Below are positions 39,473 to 47,843 of a stretch of DNA of 47,843 bases, in pieces. Each line of letters opens with the position of its first letter. Position 1 is the stretch's first letter. Position numbers and translations under genes: made by a program. Under the pieces are notes generated by a model. It had not been told where the DNA came from, made no database searches, and worked only from the letters and a program-made list of their open reading frames with translations. Source of the DNA: an uncultured Oscillibacter sp. (GTDB taxonomy: Bacteria; Bacillota; Clostridia; Oscillospirales; Oscillospiraceae); NCBI GenBank assembly GCA_910578935.1, contig CAJTSM010000022.1, positions 1 through 47,843 of the forward strand, read 5' to 3'.

Positions 39473-40651
39473 ATGGTCAATCAATACATGCTGGCCCTGG
39501 GCCAAACCCGTTCTTGTATTCGAGAGCTGTTCGAGTACGGCATCCGGCAAAAAGCCGCCGGGGAGACTGTCTACGACTTTTCCATCGGCAACCCTTCCAT
39601 CCCAGCGCCGCCGGAGGTCAATGAGTCGTTTGTATCAATCCTCCAAAATACAGACAGCCTTTCGGTCCATGGCTACACCCAGGCTCCTGGAGCCATGGAC
39701 GCCCGGCAGGCCGTGGCGGAGGAGCTGAACAGCCGTTACGGCTCCAATCTCCGGTGGGAGAGCATCTTTTTCACCTGCGGCGCGGCTCCCGCCCTGACGT
39801 CCGTCGTCCGGGCCCTGGCGGTGGAAGGGGCGGAGGTCCTGGCCATCGCGCCTTATTTCGCCGAGTACCGCCCCTTTGTGGAGGGCAACGGAGCCGCCTT
39901 CGTCCCTGTTCCCGCCGACAGAGAAAAATTTCAGATCGACTGCGCCGCCCTGGAAGAGCGGGTCACGGCCCACACCCAGGCGGTGATCGTCAATTCCCCC
40001 AACAATCCCTCCGGCGTCGTCTACACCCGGCCCACTCTGGAGAAATTGGCGGAGGTTCTGACCCGGAAGAGCCGGGAGTTTGGGCATCCCATCTACATCA
40101 TCTCCGACGAACCTTACCGGGAGCTGGTATACGACGGAGCCGAGGTCCCTTTCCTTCCGGATCTCTATCCCAACACCGTCATCTGCTACTCCTACTCCAA
40201 GTCCCTCTCCATGCCCGGCGAGCGCATCGGTTATGTCTGCGTCCCCGACCGGGCAGCGGACAGCAAGCTCCTGTTCGCCGCGGCGGCGGGGGCTGCCAGG
40301 TCCCTGGGCCATGTGTGCGCCCCCTCCCTCCAGCAGAGGGTGGTGGCCGCCTGCGCCGCTTCCCGGCCCGATCTGGAAGCCTATGACCGCAACCGCGTGG
40401 CCCTCTATGACGCGCTGACCTCCTACGGCTATCAGTGCGTGAGGCCCAACGGCGCGTTCTACCTCTTTGTGAAGGCCCCGGGCGGGGATGCCCAGGCCTT
40501 CTCCAACCGGGCCAAGGAGCGGAACCTCCTGGTGGTCCCCGGCGGCGATTTCGGCTGCCCCGACTACTTCCGGGCCAGCACCTGTGTATCTCACGAAATG
40601 CTCCTGCGAAGCCTGCCGGTCTTCAAGGAACTAATCAAAGAATATCAATAG
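39473..40651 (+). CDS. Class I/II aminotransferase, probably for aromatic amino acids
   Basis: This is a PLP-dependent fold-type I aminotransferase of 392 residues: N178 in NSPNNPSG, D212 and Y215 in SDEPY, and the Schiff-base K243 in SYSKSLSMPGER. It ends the ior operon (AAGGAGGC before ATG, 12 bp after the CoA-transferase). It should form the 2-oxo acid that IorAB oxidises, so aromatic amino acids are the likeliest substrates. Aspartate-type substrates are possible for this family. Confidence 0.88.
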   Translation: MVNQYMLALGQTRSCIRELFEYGIRQKAAGETVYDFSIGNPSIPAPPEVNESFVSILQNTDSLSVHGYTQAPGAMDARQAVAEELNSRYGSNLRWESIFFTCGAAPALTSVVRALAVEGAEVLAIAPYFAEYRPFVEGNGAAFVPVPADREKFQIDCAALEERVTAHTQAVIVNSPNNPSGVVYTRPTLEKLAEVLTRKSREFGHPIYIISDEPYRELVYDGAEVPFLPDLYPNTVICYSYSKSLSMPGERIGYVCVPDRAADSKLLFAAAAGAARSLGHVCAPSLQQRVVAACAASRPDLEAYDRNRVALYDALTSYGYQCVRPNGAFYLFVKAPGGDAQAFSNRAKERNLLVVPGGDFGCPDYFRASTCVSHEMLLRSLPVFKELIKEYQ

Positions 40652-41070
40652 GAGGACACCGGTCTTTCCAGAGCCATCGAGCATGGGAAGAGCCGGCACG
40701 CGGGTGAGCCGGAGTCCGTCCATACGGTGGAAGAAGCCGTACTTATGTGCCGATTGTATCTGCCGAACTGCTGTCCGCATTTTTGAGGATTGCTATCATA
40801 ATTCAGCAATTTACCGCCGGATTTAGGGGCTGTTTGAAAAATGCCAAAACACCCAATTGGCGGATATTTTTCCGCTGACGCTTCGTTGATTTCCCTTGAA
40901 ATCCGCCAGGATTCCTGCGGAAAATCGCCTTGCCCAGCGAAAAAATCTCTCGCCGTTGGGCATTCCGCTATTTTTTAAACAGCCCCTAATTGCCGCCCCG
41001 GTTCCTGGAAAATTTCTATCCGCCTATTTTGAGAGCCGCATATTCGGCGCCCAATTTCTTACGCAGCTTT
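40652..41070. other. Intergenic region carrying a MITE
   Basis: These 419 bp lie between the aminotransferase gene and the UvrA-like relic. The MITE at 40823-40989 fills the middle. The left flank (40652-40800) has a short open frame without start signal or family resemblance, perhaps a gene tail. Confidence 0.45.
40823..40989 (+). mobile_element. MITE-like element with 13-bp terminal inverted repeats
   Basis: This 167-bp non-coding element has perfect ends TTAGGGGCTGTTT (40823-40835) and AAACAGCCCCTAA (40977-40989). The repeat continues imperfectly inward over A/T-rich bases. An inverted second copy starts the window (1-60), and its centre is related to the element at 16891-17047. The TTA/TAA at the very ends may be a 3-bp target duplication. 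It has no transposase and would move in trans. Confidence 0.8.
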
Positions 41071-42790
41071 TTACCCTTCCGCTTTTCCGAAAAGGTATGT
41101 GCAATATCTTCCTGTCTCTGACCTTTGGCAGCGGCACAATTGCTCCGGCGTTCCCGCAAACAATAGTTCTCCTCCCTGGTTTCCGCCGCCGGGGCCCATG
41201 TCAATCACCCAATCCGCAGCGGCAATCAGCTCCGGCCGGTGCTCCACGATCACTACGGTGTTTCCCCGCACCACCAAGCGGCGCAGCAGCTTCAGCAGTC
41301 TTTCCACGTCCCGGCTGTGAAGGCCGGCGGCGGGCTCGTCCAGCACATAGATATTCCCGGTCTTTTGCAGCTCGCTTGCCAGCTTCAGCCGCTGGATTTC
41401 GCCGCCGGAGAGGGTACTGGTGGGCTGACCCAGGGTCATATAGCCCAGGCCCACTTCCTGGAGCGCCGTCAGCGGCCTCCGAATCTTTGGCTGCGTAAAC
41501 CAGTCCAGCGCCTGGTCGATGGTCAGGGACATGACCTGCTCGATATTTTTGCCCTGATAGATATATCCCAGTGCCGCCGGATTGTATCTCCGGCCGCCGC
41601 ATTCCTCACAGCGGATCGCGACCGGGTCGGCAAAGGCCACGTCCGGTGTGATTTCCCCCTTGCCCTTGCAGACAGGACAAGCGCCTTTGGAGTTGAAGCT
41701 GAACCACTGGACTCCCACGCCATTTTCTTTGGCGAAGAGCCTTCGTATCTCGTCCATGACTCCGGTATAGGTGGCTGGCGTGGACCGGCTGGATACGCCG
41801 GCCGGCTTTTGGTCGATGACTATGGCCTCCGGGTGCCGGGCGACAAACTCGCCGCAGATCAGGCTGCTCTTGCCTGATCCCGCCACACCGGTGACGGCGG
41901 TGAGGACGCCCTTGGGGACCGTCGTGGAAATATCTTTGAGATTGTGTAGCCTGGCGTGTTCGATCGCATAGCCTTCTGTCCAAGGCTTGGGCGCGGGATT
42001 GGGAACGGGTTTTTCCCGCATGGCGGAGGCGGTAAGGGTCCCGGCGGTTTTCAAGCCCTCCAGATTCCCCTGGTAGACGATCTCGCCGCCCTGGCTCCCC
42101 GCCAGGGGGCCCAGCTCGATCACGTGGTCCGCCAGCTCCAGTATTTGGCGGCTGTGCTCCACCACCAGCACCGTGTTATGCCGGTTCCGAAGGTCCAGCA
42201 GCAGCTCCCCAATCCGGTGGGCGTCCGAGGGATGAAGTCCCGCCGTGGGTTCATCAAAAATATAGGTGATGTTACTGAGGCTGCTGCCCAGGTGGCGGAC
42301 CATTTTCAGCCGCTGGGCCTCACCGCCGGAGAGCGTGTCCGTCCGGCGGTCCAGGCTCAAATAGCCCAGGCCCACTTGGACCATATGCCGGAGACAATTT
42401 CTGATCTGTCCCGCGATGGAGCGGCCCAGAGGATCGTCGATCGCCTCCAGCACGGGCAAAAGGTCGCTAACCTGCATCGCATAATAGTCGGAGATGCTAT
42501 AGCCGTTGATTTTCGAGGCCAGCGCTTTGGGATTCAGTCCGCTTCCGCCGCAGCTGGAGCAGGGGCGGCGGCGGATGAAAGCCATAGCTTCCCTCTGGAC
42601 CTCCTGTTTAAGGCCCGAGATATCCCGGTTCAGATACAGCCGGTTAAAACGGGTCACCACACCTTCATAGGGCAGTTTAGATACCTGTCCGGTGTTGTTC
42701 CGAAGAAAATCCATCACCAGCGGCTTGTCCGGGCCAATGCGCAGGGCTCTCCACTCCTCCTGGGTGAAATCCCGGAGTTTTTTATCTGCC
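41071..42790 (-). pseudogene. UvrA-like ABC protein (ExcA type), 5'-truncated
   Basis: This is a UvrA paralogue without the repair-specific length, of the ExcA/drug-resistance type. Present are the first-half zinc motif CSSCGGSG, signature LSGGEAQRLKMV and Walker B YIFDEPTAGLH. The full second half is also present: Walker A GVAGSGKSSL, zinc Cys pairs CPVCKGKG and CEECGGRRY, LSGGEIQRLKL and VLDEPAAGLH. The first Walker A and about 200 N-terminal residues are missing. GTG 42717 would be the first start, but homology-like sequence (PADKKLRDFTQEEW) continues in frame to about 42790, where a foreign TRAP gene begins. The gene was therefore cut, and the product is probably inactive. Confidence 0.8.
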
Positions 42791-42794
42791 GGGT

Positions 42795-43796
42795 AGTGTA
42801 GTCGTCAGCATGCTGTTTGGCGGGGTACAGGGCATGGCGGCTGCCGACACAGTGGCGATCAGTTCCATTCTGATCCCCGCCATGAACGAAGAAGGCTATG
42901 AGCCGTCTTTTTCTACGGCCATTACCGTAGGCTCCTCCACAATCGGCGCCATTATTCCGCCCAGCATGCTGTTCATTATGTTCGGCTGCACCACCAATGT
43001 ATCCATCTCCAAGATCTTTATTGGCGGCGTGATTCCCGGTATTTTGCTGGGGCTGTTTCAAATGGCTTATATCCTTTACCTGTCCAAAAGCAAAAAGCAC
43101 CGGGACAAGATTCCCAACGGCACAAAACTGACGGTGAAAGAAAGCCTGCATTATCTGCTGTCCGGCCTGCCCACACTGGTCCTTCCTGTCATAATCATGG
43201 TGGGTATTTGCACCGGTATCGTTACAACGACGGAATCTGCCGTACTGGCGGTAGTCTATGCCATGGGTTATGTGCTGATTTCTGGTGAGATGACCGTCAA
43301 GCAGATGTGGGAATGCTTCAAAAAAAGCGTCCGGACCATTGGCGGCTGCATGATTATTTTGTCCACGGCCAGTTTGTTTGGGTATATCATGACAGCTGAA
43401 ATGATCCCTCAAAAAATTATCGCCGCTATGCTGCGCATTTCCAATGATCCGACGGTCTGCGTTTTGATGATCTGCGTGTTCCTGCTGATTGTGGGCACTT
43501 TTATGGATCCCACACCGGCAACCCTGATTTTGGCGCCGATCCTGCTCCCAGTTATGTCGGGATTCGGGATGTCTCCTGTCCATGTGGCCGTTACCGTCTG
43601 CTTCGCGTTGACCATTGGCGTCATAACGCCGCCTGTTGGCTCCTGCCTGTTCCTGGCCTCCGGTATTTCAGGGCTGTCCATGGAGAAAATTTCAAAGGGC
43701 GTGCTGCCTTTGATTACGATTTCTGTTATTGAACTGCTGATCATCGCCTACGTTCCTTTTCTCACGAATTGGCTTCCCGGACTTCTGCTGGGATAA
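42795..43796 (+). pseudogene. TRAP transporter large permease (DctM), 5'-truncated
   Basis: This is a DctM-type TRAP permease lacking about its first 100 residues. The readable part begins VVVSMLFGGVQGMAAADTVA, which in complete proteins is the end of the third or fourth helix, and continues to the normal C-terminus (FALTIGVITPPVGSCLF, NWLPGLLLG). ATG 42810 has no RBS. No receptor or small permease gene is next to it. It butts directly against the cut UvrA-like gene in head-to-head orientation. Confidence 0.8.
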
Positions 43797-43838
43797 ACTG
43801 TCCGGGTTGTCCGCCACACATTTATAGAGCAACTATTA

Positions 43839-43884
43839 AAGAGGAGCAGTAGTACGTGTTGTGTACATCTGCTTCTCTTTTTTC
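43839..43884 (+). terminator. Rho-independent terminator after the TRAP fragment
   Basis: AAGAGGAGCAG pairs with CTGCTTCTCTT (one G-T pair) around a small inner GTAC/GTAC stem, followed by a run of T (43878-43884). It lies between the TRAP fragment and the next gene. Confidence 0.7.
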
Positions 43885-43914
43885 CCGTTCCAAAATTGCT
43901 TAAGAGGTGATTTC

Positions 43915-45147
43915 ATGAGCTACTATGAATTTCAGACAGCCAAACGTTACGTGCAGTATCCGGGAGCGCTGCGCGAATTTGCCAGGTACGCTTGCCCCAT
44001 CGGAAAAAGGCTCCTTATCATTACGGCCAGCAATACGGTCAAAGCCCGCCTTGAGAACGATATACGGGAAAGTTTTATACAGCCCTGCGCATCGTCTTTT
44101 AATAAGTCCCTGATTGATGAGAGTCCAAAGTATGCCGCATACGTATCACAGGGCTGCCGTTTCGACGCTATGAAGGGAGGAATGGAATACTCTTTTATTG
44201 ACGTGCGAAACAAAGTGCTTAACGCGCAGAACGCCCAAACCCTGGCCGCGTATGTTAAAGCCCGCCAATTCGACGTGGTCGTAGGCACCGGCGGAGGCAA
44301 AGGGCTGGACTTTGCAAGAGCCGTTACCCACTTTACTCCTGTCAAAGTCATCCTGGTCCCTACAACTGCCGCGACAAATGCCAGCATATCACAGTGCAGC
44401 GTGATTTACATCGATGACGGATCAAAAATCCGAGAATACTGGCAGATGGACACGGCGCCGGAGCTCGTACTGGCGGATACGGAAATTTTACTGGATACCG
44501 CTCCCTCCATATTAGCCTCCGGCATGGGAGATATCATCAGTACTTATTACGAAGCGCTTTGCAGCGTCGCATTGACCCACAGCAAAGAAAAAAATTCCCT
44601 CCTCTCCGTAGAGGGAATTCGCCTGGCCATTGATATTGTCATGCGCTGTGGAACCGACGCCCTTTCGGCTGTCAAAACCCACAAAAGCAACCCCGCGTTT
44701 GAATGTGTGCTTTCCCTGATTCTTCACAACTGCGGGCCCTTCCGGGCAATTTGCGGACTTGGGTTCGCCCATGTTTTGGATGAAATTATGCTGTCTTTTC
44801 CTGCGGCGCACAAGGTTCCTCACGGTCTGCGCGTGGGTTTTGCGACAATTCCGATGCTTCTGTATCAAGGCGCCAGCCCCGCTGTCATTAACCGCTACCT
44901 TGCATTTTGCAGGCAAACCGGCATTCCCTCTTCTCTCGCAGAGATTGGCCTGGAGCATATTTCTTGGGACGAATGGCTGCAAGCCGCTGAAAAAACCGTC
45001 GCTGAGGGAGGCGGGATGACGTCCCTCCCTTATCCGCTTTCCGTTCAAAATATAATTCATTCCTTGAAAAGGGCAAATGCGTATATAGAGAGTCAGGTTT
45101 GCCAATCTCCCTGCCAGCCGGACAAGCCGGATGATCCGGACAGATAA
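43915..45147 (+). CDS. Iron-containing alcohol dehydrogenase family, glycerol-dehydrogenase-like
   Basis: This 410-residue GldA-type dehydrogenase has the NAD-binding GTGGGKGLDFARAV and the VPTTAATNAS loop. Metal ligands are expected in SGMGDIIS (Asp), GLGFAHVLDE (His) and AHKVPHGLRVG (His). The start is ATG 43915 after AGAGGTGA; the in-frame GTG at 43861 lies inside the terminator. It probably oxidises or reduces a small polyol or hydroxy acid with NAD. The exact substrate is not deducible. It appears to be transcribed alone. Confidence 0.85.
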   Translation: MSYYEFQTAKRYVQYPGALREFARYACPIGKRLLIITASNTVKARLENDIRESFIQPCASSFNKSLIDESPKYAAYVSQGCRFDAMKGGMEYSFIDVRNKVLNAQNAQTLAAYVKARQFDVVVGTGGGKGLDFARAVTHFTPVKVILVPTTAATNASISQCSVIYIDDGSKIREYWQMDTAPELVLADTEILLDTAPSILASGMGDIISTYYEALCSVALTHSKEKNSLLSVEGIRLAIDIVMRCGTDALSAVKTHKSNPAFECVLSLILHNCGPFRAICGLGFAHVLDEIMLSFPAAHKVPHGLRVGFATIPMLLYQGASPAVINRYLAFCRQTGIPSSLAEIGLEHISWDEWLQAAEKTVAEGGGMTSLPYPLSVQNIIHSLKRANAYIESQVCQSPCQPDKPDDPDR

Positions 45148-45377
45148 AGGGGAATATTAATCGCATGTGCTGTTTTCACCCAGCATAGAGGACCTGGGCC
45201 GCAGCGCCGGACTGTCCCCATGGTAAGCAAGGCATGGAAGTATGGCAAGACCGCCTGACACTCCTTCTTTATGTACTTCTTGCAATTATGTTGGATATCT
45301 GTAATATGGCGCGGACGGACGCCGTCCTCTGCAAAATCCGACATAATGATTCTTTTCCTCCATTTCCCTGAAATCAT

Positions 45378-45411
45378 AGAAGGACCCGCCGCACAAGCGG
45401 CAGGTCCTTCT
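45378..45411. terminator. Hairpin terminator-like element
   Basis: AGAAGGACC/GGTCCTTCT (45378-45386, 45403-45411) encloses an inner GCCGC/GCGGC stem. It lies beyond the GldA-like gene and inside the decayed region. Little T follows on either strand. Confidence 0.45.
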
Positions 45412-45903
45412 GGTTAACATTATCTCAGCAGGAGCCGGGGGATTGATCCGCGAGACATTGTAACTGCGGCACACATCCTTAACGATCTTTTCCGCTTTTG
45501 TGATATCCACTGATTTGGGATCGAATACAACATCCTGTGCATTAAACTCACCATCTGGATAAAAATCCGCTTGATATTTGCCGTGCTCAACCAGCGAAAG
45601 CCTTTCCTGGAGATGGAGCGGCGTGTTTTCCTTTGGAAAAGGACAGCTGTCAATGAAGCACTGCGGCATAGCCGCAGTTGCTTGATATTGCAGAAAAGGT
45701 TAAACAGGTAGCCGGCGGTTAAACAAGCCGCCATATTTCCCTTCCAGGTGATAAGAGCTTCCAGAACCAACGATTACAAGAACCGGGCAGCAATTGCGGC
45801 GAGCTCGTATTGTACAGCGTTTGAAAGAAGTCCTGCCATCCATCCTATCTGTTCCCGGTAAATGGTGCATCCGTCGATTTGTCCGCCGCTGCTTTACATG
45901 AAG

Positions 45904-45940
45904 AAGGCCGGTCCCTGCTTGTGGGACCGGCCTTTTTCCT
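45904..45940. terminator. Terminator downstream of 4-hydroxybutyrate dehydrogenase
   Basis: A perfect 12-bp stem AAGGCCGGTCCC/GGGACCGGCCTT (45904-45915, 45923-45934) is flanked by TTTTTCC on the plus side and CTTCTTC on the minus side, 20 bp past the minus-strand stop. Confidence 0.75.
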
Positions 45941-45953
45941 CCTATCAAGTATT

Positions 45954-47141
45954 TCAGAAACACTTGCGATAGATCGCTTCCTCGCTCTCCAGGTCGAAGG
46001 GGTAGTAAGCGTTGGTCATCAGACGCTGCTGGTTGGCCTCCACGGACTGGGGGAACTTCTTGAAGTCCTCCTCGGTAAAGCCGCAGTCGCGGAGAGGACG
46101 CAGGGGCAGGATGCGCTGGAGGAGCGCGTTCATCTCGGGGATGGCGTTCTTGGCCTCGCAGCCCAGAATCCCGGCCACCAGCTCCTTGAAGCGCATGATT
46201 TCCCCGTCGGGGTTCTTCTCATCGTAGTAGTCCATGATGGCGCCGAACAGCATGTAGTTGCTCTCGCCGTGGGCCACGTGGTAGGTGCCGCCCAGGGGGA
46301 AGCTCATGCCGTGGACAGGGCCACAGCCCGCCTTCAGGAAGGCGATGCCGGCGTAGAAACTGGCGGTGACGAACTCGTCCAGATACTCGAACCGGGCGTC
46401 CTGGCCCTTCTCGTCGATCAGCTTGAAGCCCTTCAGGATCATGTCCATGGCCTTCTCGGAGAAGAGCTCAGAGGTCATGGTCTTGCGGTGGGGGCTCAGG
46501 AAGGACTCGGTGGCGTGAACCAGCGCGTCGATGGCGGAGCAGGCGAAGGGCTTGTAAGGCAGGGTCTTGATGAGGTCCGGAATCAGGCAGACCTTGTTGG
46601 GGATGATGTCGTCGGACACCAGACCCAGCTTGGTTTCGCCACCGGTCAGCACACCGTCTTTTTCGTCCTTGACAATCGCCACGGAGATGTTCGTGCACTC
46701 AGAGCCCGTTCCGCAGGTGGTCGGGATGGCGATGACGTCCTTTTCATGCTGGACGGGGAAGCGCTTGAAGTACAGGTTGTGCACGGTGTCCGGGCGCTTG
46801 CAGCCCAGCAGCTTGCACAGGTCCATGATGGCTCCGCCGCCCACGGCGATGACCCGGTCATAGCTCTCATAGGGAATCGCGTCGTACATGGTCTGGATCA
46901 TGGCCTCGCTGGGCTCGCCCGCGCCGAACTTTTCCTGGAACACGAACTGGCACTTGAGGCCCAGCTCCTTCATGAAGGGGGTGTAGATGAACTCGTTGGT
47001 CAGCACCACGTCCCGCTCGCCCAGCTTGAACTCCTCCGCCATGGCGGCGAAGGTATCGAACTTGTACACGGTGGGGGCGAAGATAATCTCCCGCTTATCG
47101 GCCATCAGAGCGGCGGAAAAAGCGTCCATTTTCTGAGCCAT
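45954..47141 (-). CDS. 4-hydroxybutyrate dehydrogenase (iron-containing ADH family)
   Basis: This NAD-dependent enzyme interconverts succinate semialdehyde and 4-hydroxybutyrate. The 395-residue sequence follows the Clostridium kluyveri 4HbD sequence I know from end to end: VYKFDTFAAM, LTNEFIY, GAGEPSEAM, AVGGGAIMDLCKLL, IPTTCGTGSECTN and TNAYYPF. Metal ligands lie in SAIDALVHATES (Asp, His), GPVHGMSFPLGG (His) and YHVAHGESN (His). AAGGAG is 11 bases before ATG 47141. In this organism it would serve succinate/4-aminobutyrate-type fermentation to butyrate. The other genes of that route are not in the window, although the CoA-transferase at 38129 is of the AbfT type. Confidence 0.92.
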   Translation of the reverse strand: MAQKMDAFSAALMADKREIIFAPTVYKFDTFAAMAEEFKLGERDVVLTNEFIYTPFMKELGLKCQFVFQEKFGAGEPSEAMIQTMYDAIPYESYDRVIAVGGGAIMDLCKLLGCKRPDTVHNLYFKRFPVQHEKDVIAIPTTCGTGSECTNISVAIVKDEKDGVLTGGETKLGLVSDDIIPNKVCLIPDLIKTLPYKPFACSAIDALVHATESFLSPHRKTMTSELFSEKAMDMILKGFKLIDEKGQDARFEYLDEFVTASFYAGIAFLKAGCGPVHGMSFPLGGTYHVAHGESNYMLFGAIMDYYDEKNPDGEIMRFKELVAGILGCEAKNAIPEMNALLQRILPLRPLRDCGFTEEDFKKFPQSVEANQQRLMTNAYYPFDLESEEAIYRKCF

Positions 47142-47329
47142 AATGAATCAGTCTCCTTGTTTAATATTTATAATTTCACGTCAAAATTTCGTCATTTTGC
47201 TGAGAATCAGATCAAGGTTCAAACGGAGCCCTTCTGGCATACGCGAAGAAGGGGGTGTATGCGGGGGAACCAGGGCGGGTTCCCCCTGCATGTTCAATCA
47301 GTCCCCGCCACAGTGGGGGATGCCCAAAA
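47142..47329 (-). other. Gap between transketolase and 4-hydroxybutyrate dehydrogenase genes
   Basis: This 188-bp gap contains a GGGGGAACC/GGTTCCCCC stem (47263-47271, 47278-47286) just past the transketolase stop, which may terminate or attenuate that transcript. The A+T-rich part at 47160-47200 could hold the 4-hydroxybutyrate dehydrogenase promoter, but no clear -35/-10 pair was found. Confidence 0.4.
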
Positions 47330-47843
47330 TTACTTCCGAGAAATCGCCTTTTTGACGGCCTCGACGATGTTGGCGGCCCGGAGGCCGTAGGTGTCCATCA
47401 GGAACGCCTGGGGACCCACCTGACCGAACTCGTCCTGCACGCCCACGAATTCCTGCACCGTCGGGCAGTTCTTCGCCAGGCAGTTGGCCACAACACTGCC
47501 CAGACCGCAGCAGGTGTTGTGGTTCTCCGCCGTGACAATGGCCCCGGTTTCCTTCGCGGCTTTCAGCACCAGCTCTTCGTCCAGGGGCTTCCAGGTGAAC
47601 ATGTCGATCACCCGGACGTTGATCCCCTCCGCCTGGAGGGCCTCGTAGGCCTTCAGGCTCTCGTCCACCATGATGCCGGAGGTAATAATCGCGGCCTGGT
47701 CTTTGTCGCTTTCGTGGAGCACCACGCCCTTGCCGATCTCAAACTCGCTGCCCTCGTCATAAACCCGAATCACGTCCTTCCGGACAAAGCGGGTGAAGCT
47801 CACGCCCTCCACGTTCACAAGGCCCCGGGTCACGCTGGCCAGC
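47330..47843 (-). CDS. Transketolase C-terminal section, partial (cut by window edge)
   Basis: The last 171 or so residues belong to the C-terminal half-protein of a split transketolase or a close relative. RFVRKDVIRVYDEGSEFEIG is the end of the pyrimidine domain. The C-terminal domain follows with AAIITSGIMVDESLKAYEAL, VRVIDMFTWKPLDEE and VTAENHNTCCGLGSVVA. The frame is open to the window end; the GTG at 47833 is internal. Clostridia usually encode transketolase as two genes, and the N-terminal half should lie beyond the edge. Deoxyxylulose-phosphate synthase shares this domain but has a different C-terminus. Confidence 0.82.
   Translation of the reverse strand, partial: LASVTRGLVNVEGVSFTRFVRKDVIRVYDEGSEFEIGKGVVLHESDKDQAAIITSGIMVDESLKAYEALQAEGINVRVIDMFTWKPLDEELVLKAAKETGAIVTAENHNTCCGLGSVVANCLAKNCPTVQEFVGVQDEFGQVGPQAFLMDTYGLRAANIVEAVKKAISRK

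Larger units (their letters stand above)
45148..45953. other. Decayed or unrecognised stretch of about 800 bp
   Basis: On the minus strand, protein-like pieces appear in different frames. One is GWMAGLLSNAVQYELAAIAA followed, after a frame change, by VGSGSSYH (about 45720-45850), which resembles the start of a SIS sugar-isomerase domain. Another frame at 45286-45669 has 127 codons and contains DVVFDPKSVDITKAEKIV and a CRLCGG pair; I do not recognise it. The mixture suggests relics of one or two minus-strand genes. Plus-strand frames here are shadows. Confidence 0.4.

Noticed and set aside
42714..43583. A 289-codon minus-strand frame across the TRAP fragment
   Set aside because: It is antisense to the DctM-like sequence, which is clearly coding on the plus strand. 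It crosses the breakpoint only by chance.
45879..47390. A 503-codon plus-strand frame opposite 4-hydroxybutyrate dehydrogenase
   Set aside because: It is antisense to a gene matching a known enzyme end to end, with no start signal and no family resemblance. It is a shadow.

Overview
The window looks like chromosome from an anaerobic, amino-acid and organic-acid fermenting member of the Bacillota, most likely an Oscillospiraceae-type clostridium. This is an inference from the moderately high G+C, strong GGAGG-type ribosome binding sites, Na+-pumping glutaconyl-CoA decarboxylase, CoA-transferases, indolepyruvate:ferredoxin oxidoreductase and 4-hydroxybutyrate dehydrogenase. No rRNA, tRNA, CRISPR array, phage or complete insertion sequence was seen.

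Region 1 (1-4525): the edge of a small inverted-repeat element, a frameshifted EamA-type transporter, then a purine-type module. That module is an NCS2-like permease and an amidohydrolase of the 8-oxoguanine/guanine deaminase type, divergent from a MerR regulator. The shared promoter region carries an unusually clear MerR-type operator.

Region 2 (4876-15378): a LysR regulator divergent from a long operon. It encodes a TAXI receptor and fused TRAP permease, a crotonase-family enzyme, glutaconate CoA-transferase (gctAB) and all four subunits of the glutaconyl-CoA decarboxylase sodium pump (gcdA, a 40-residue delta-like peptide, gcdB, gcdC). The expected route is glutaconate uptake, CoA transfer, Na+-coupled decarboxylation to crotonyl-CoA, and hydration.

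Region 3 (15507-24495): a LarA-type nickel-dependent racemase homologue, a MITE-like element, and a PrpR-like regulator whose AAA+ domain is catalytically degenerate. Divergent from it is an operon of a family III CoA-transferase, an HMG-CoA-lyase-family enzyme, a MatC-like dicarboxylate carrier and an aconitase-family dehydratase (two subunits). This set fits mesaconate/citraconate -> citramalate -> citramalyl-CoA -> acetyl-CoA + pyruvate. Regions 2 and 3 are thus the lower halves of the two classical clostridial glutamate fermentations. Each has its own importer and neither has its glutamate-specific entry enzymes.

Region 4 (25204-34108): a Crp/Fnr regulator divergent from a MATE exporter, the remains of an Asp/Glu/hydantoin racemase, an NCS1 (CodB/hydantoin-type) permease, and two DUF917 (S-methyl-thiohydantoin desulfurase family) proteins flanking a PucR regulator. 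Both DUF917 promoters share a conserved box at exactly the same distance from the -10. This is the best candidate here for a little-described system: a PucR-controlled (thio)hydantoin utilisation unit.

Region 5 (34196-40651): an Xaa-His dipeptidase (pepD), then iorA, iorB, a CoA-transferase and an aminotransferase. Together they form an oxidative Stickland-type route from (aromatic) amino acid to aryl-acyl-CoA to acid.

Region 6 (40652-47843): a MITE, then a 5'-truncated UvrA-like ABC protein and a 5'-truncated TRAP large permease meeting head to head (a rearrangement breakpoint). These are followed by a GldA-like dehydrogenase, a decayed stretch, 4-hydroxybutyrate dehydrogenase and the C-terminal part of a transketolase cut by the window edge.
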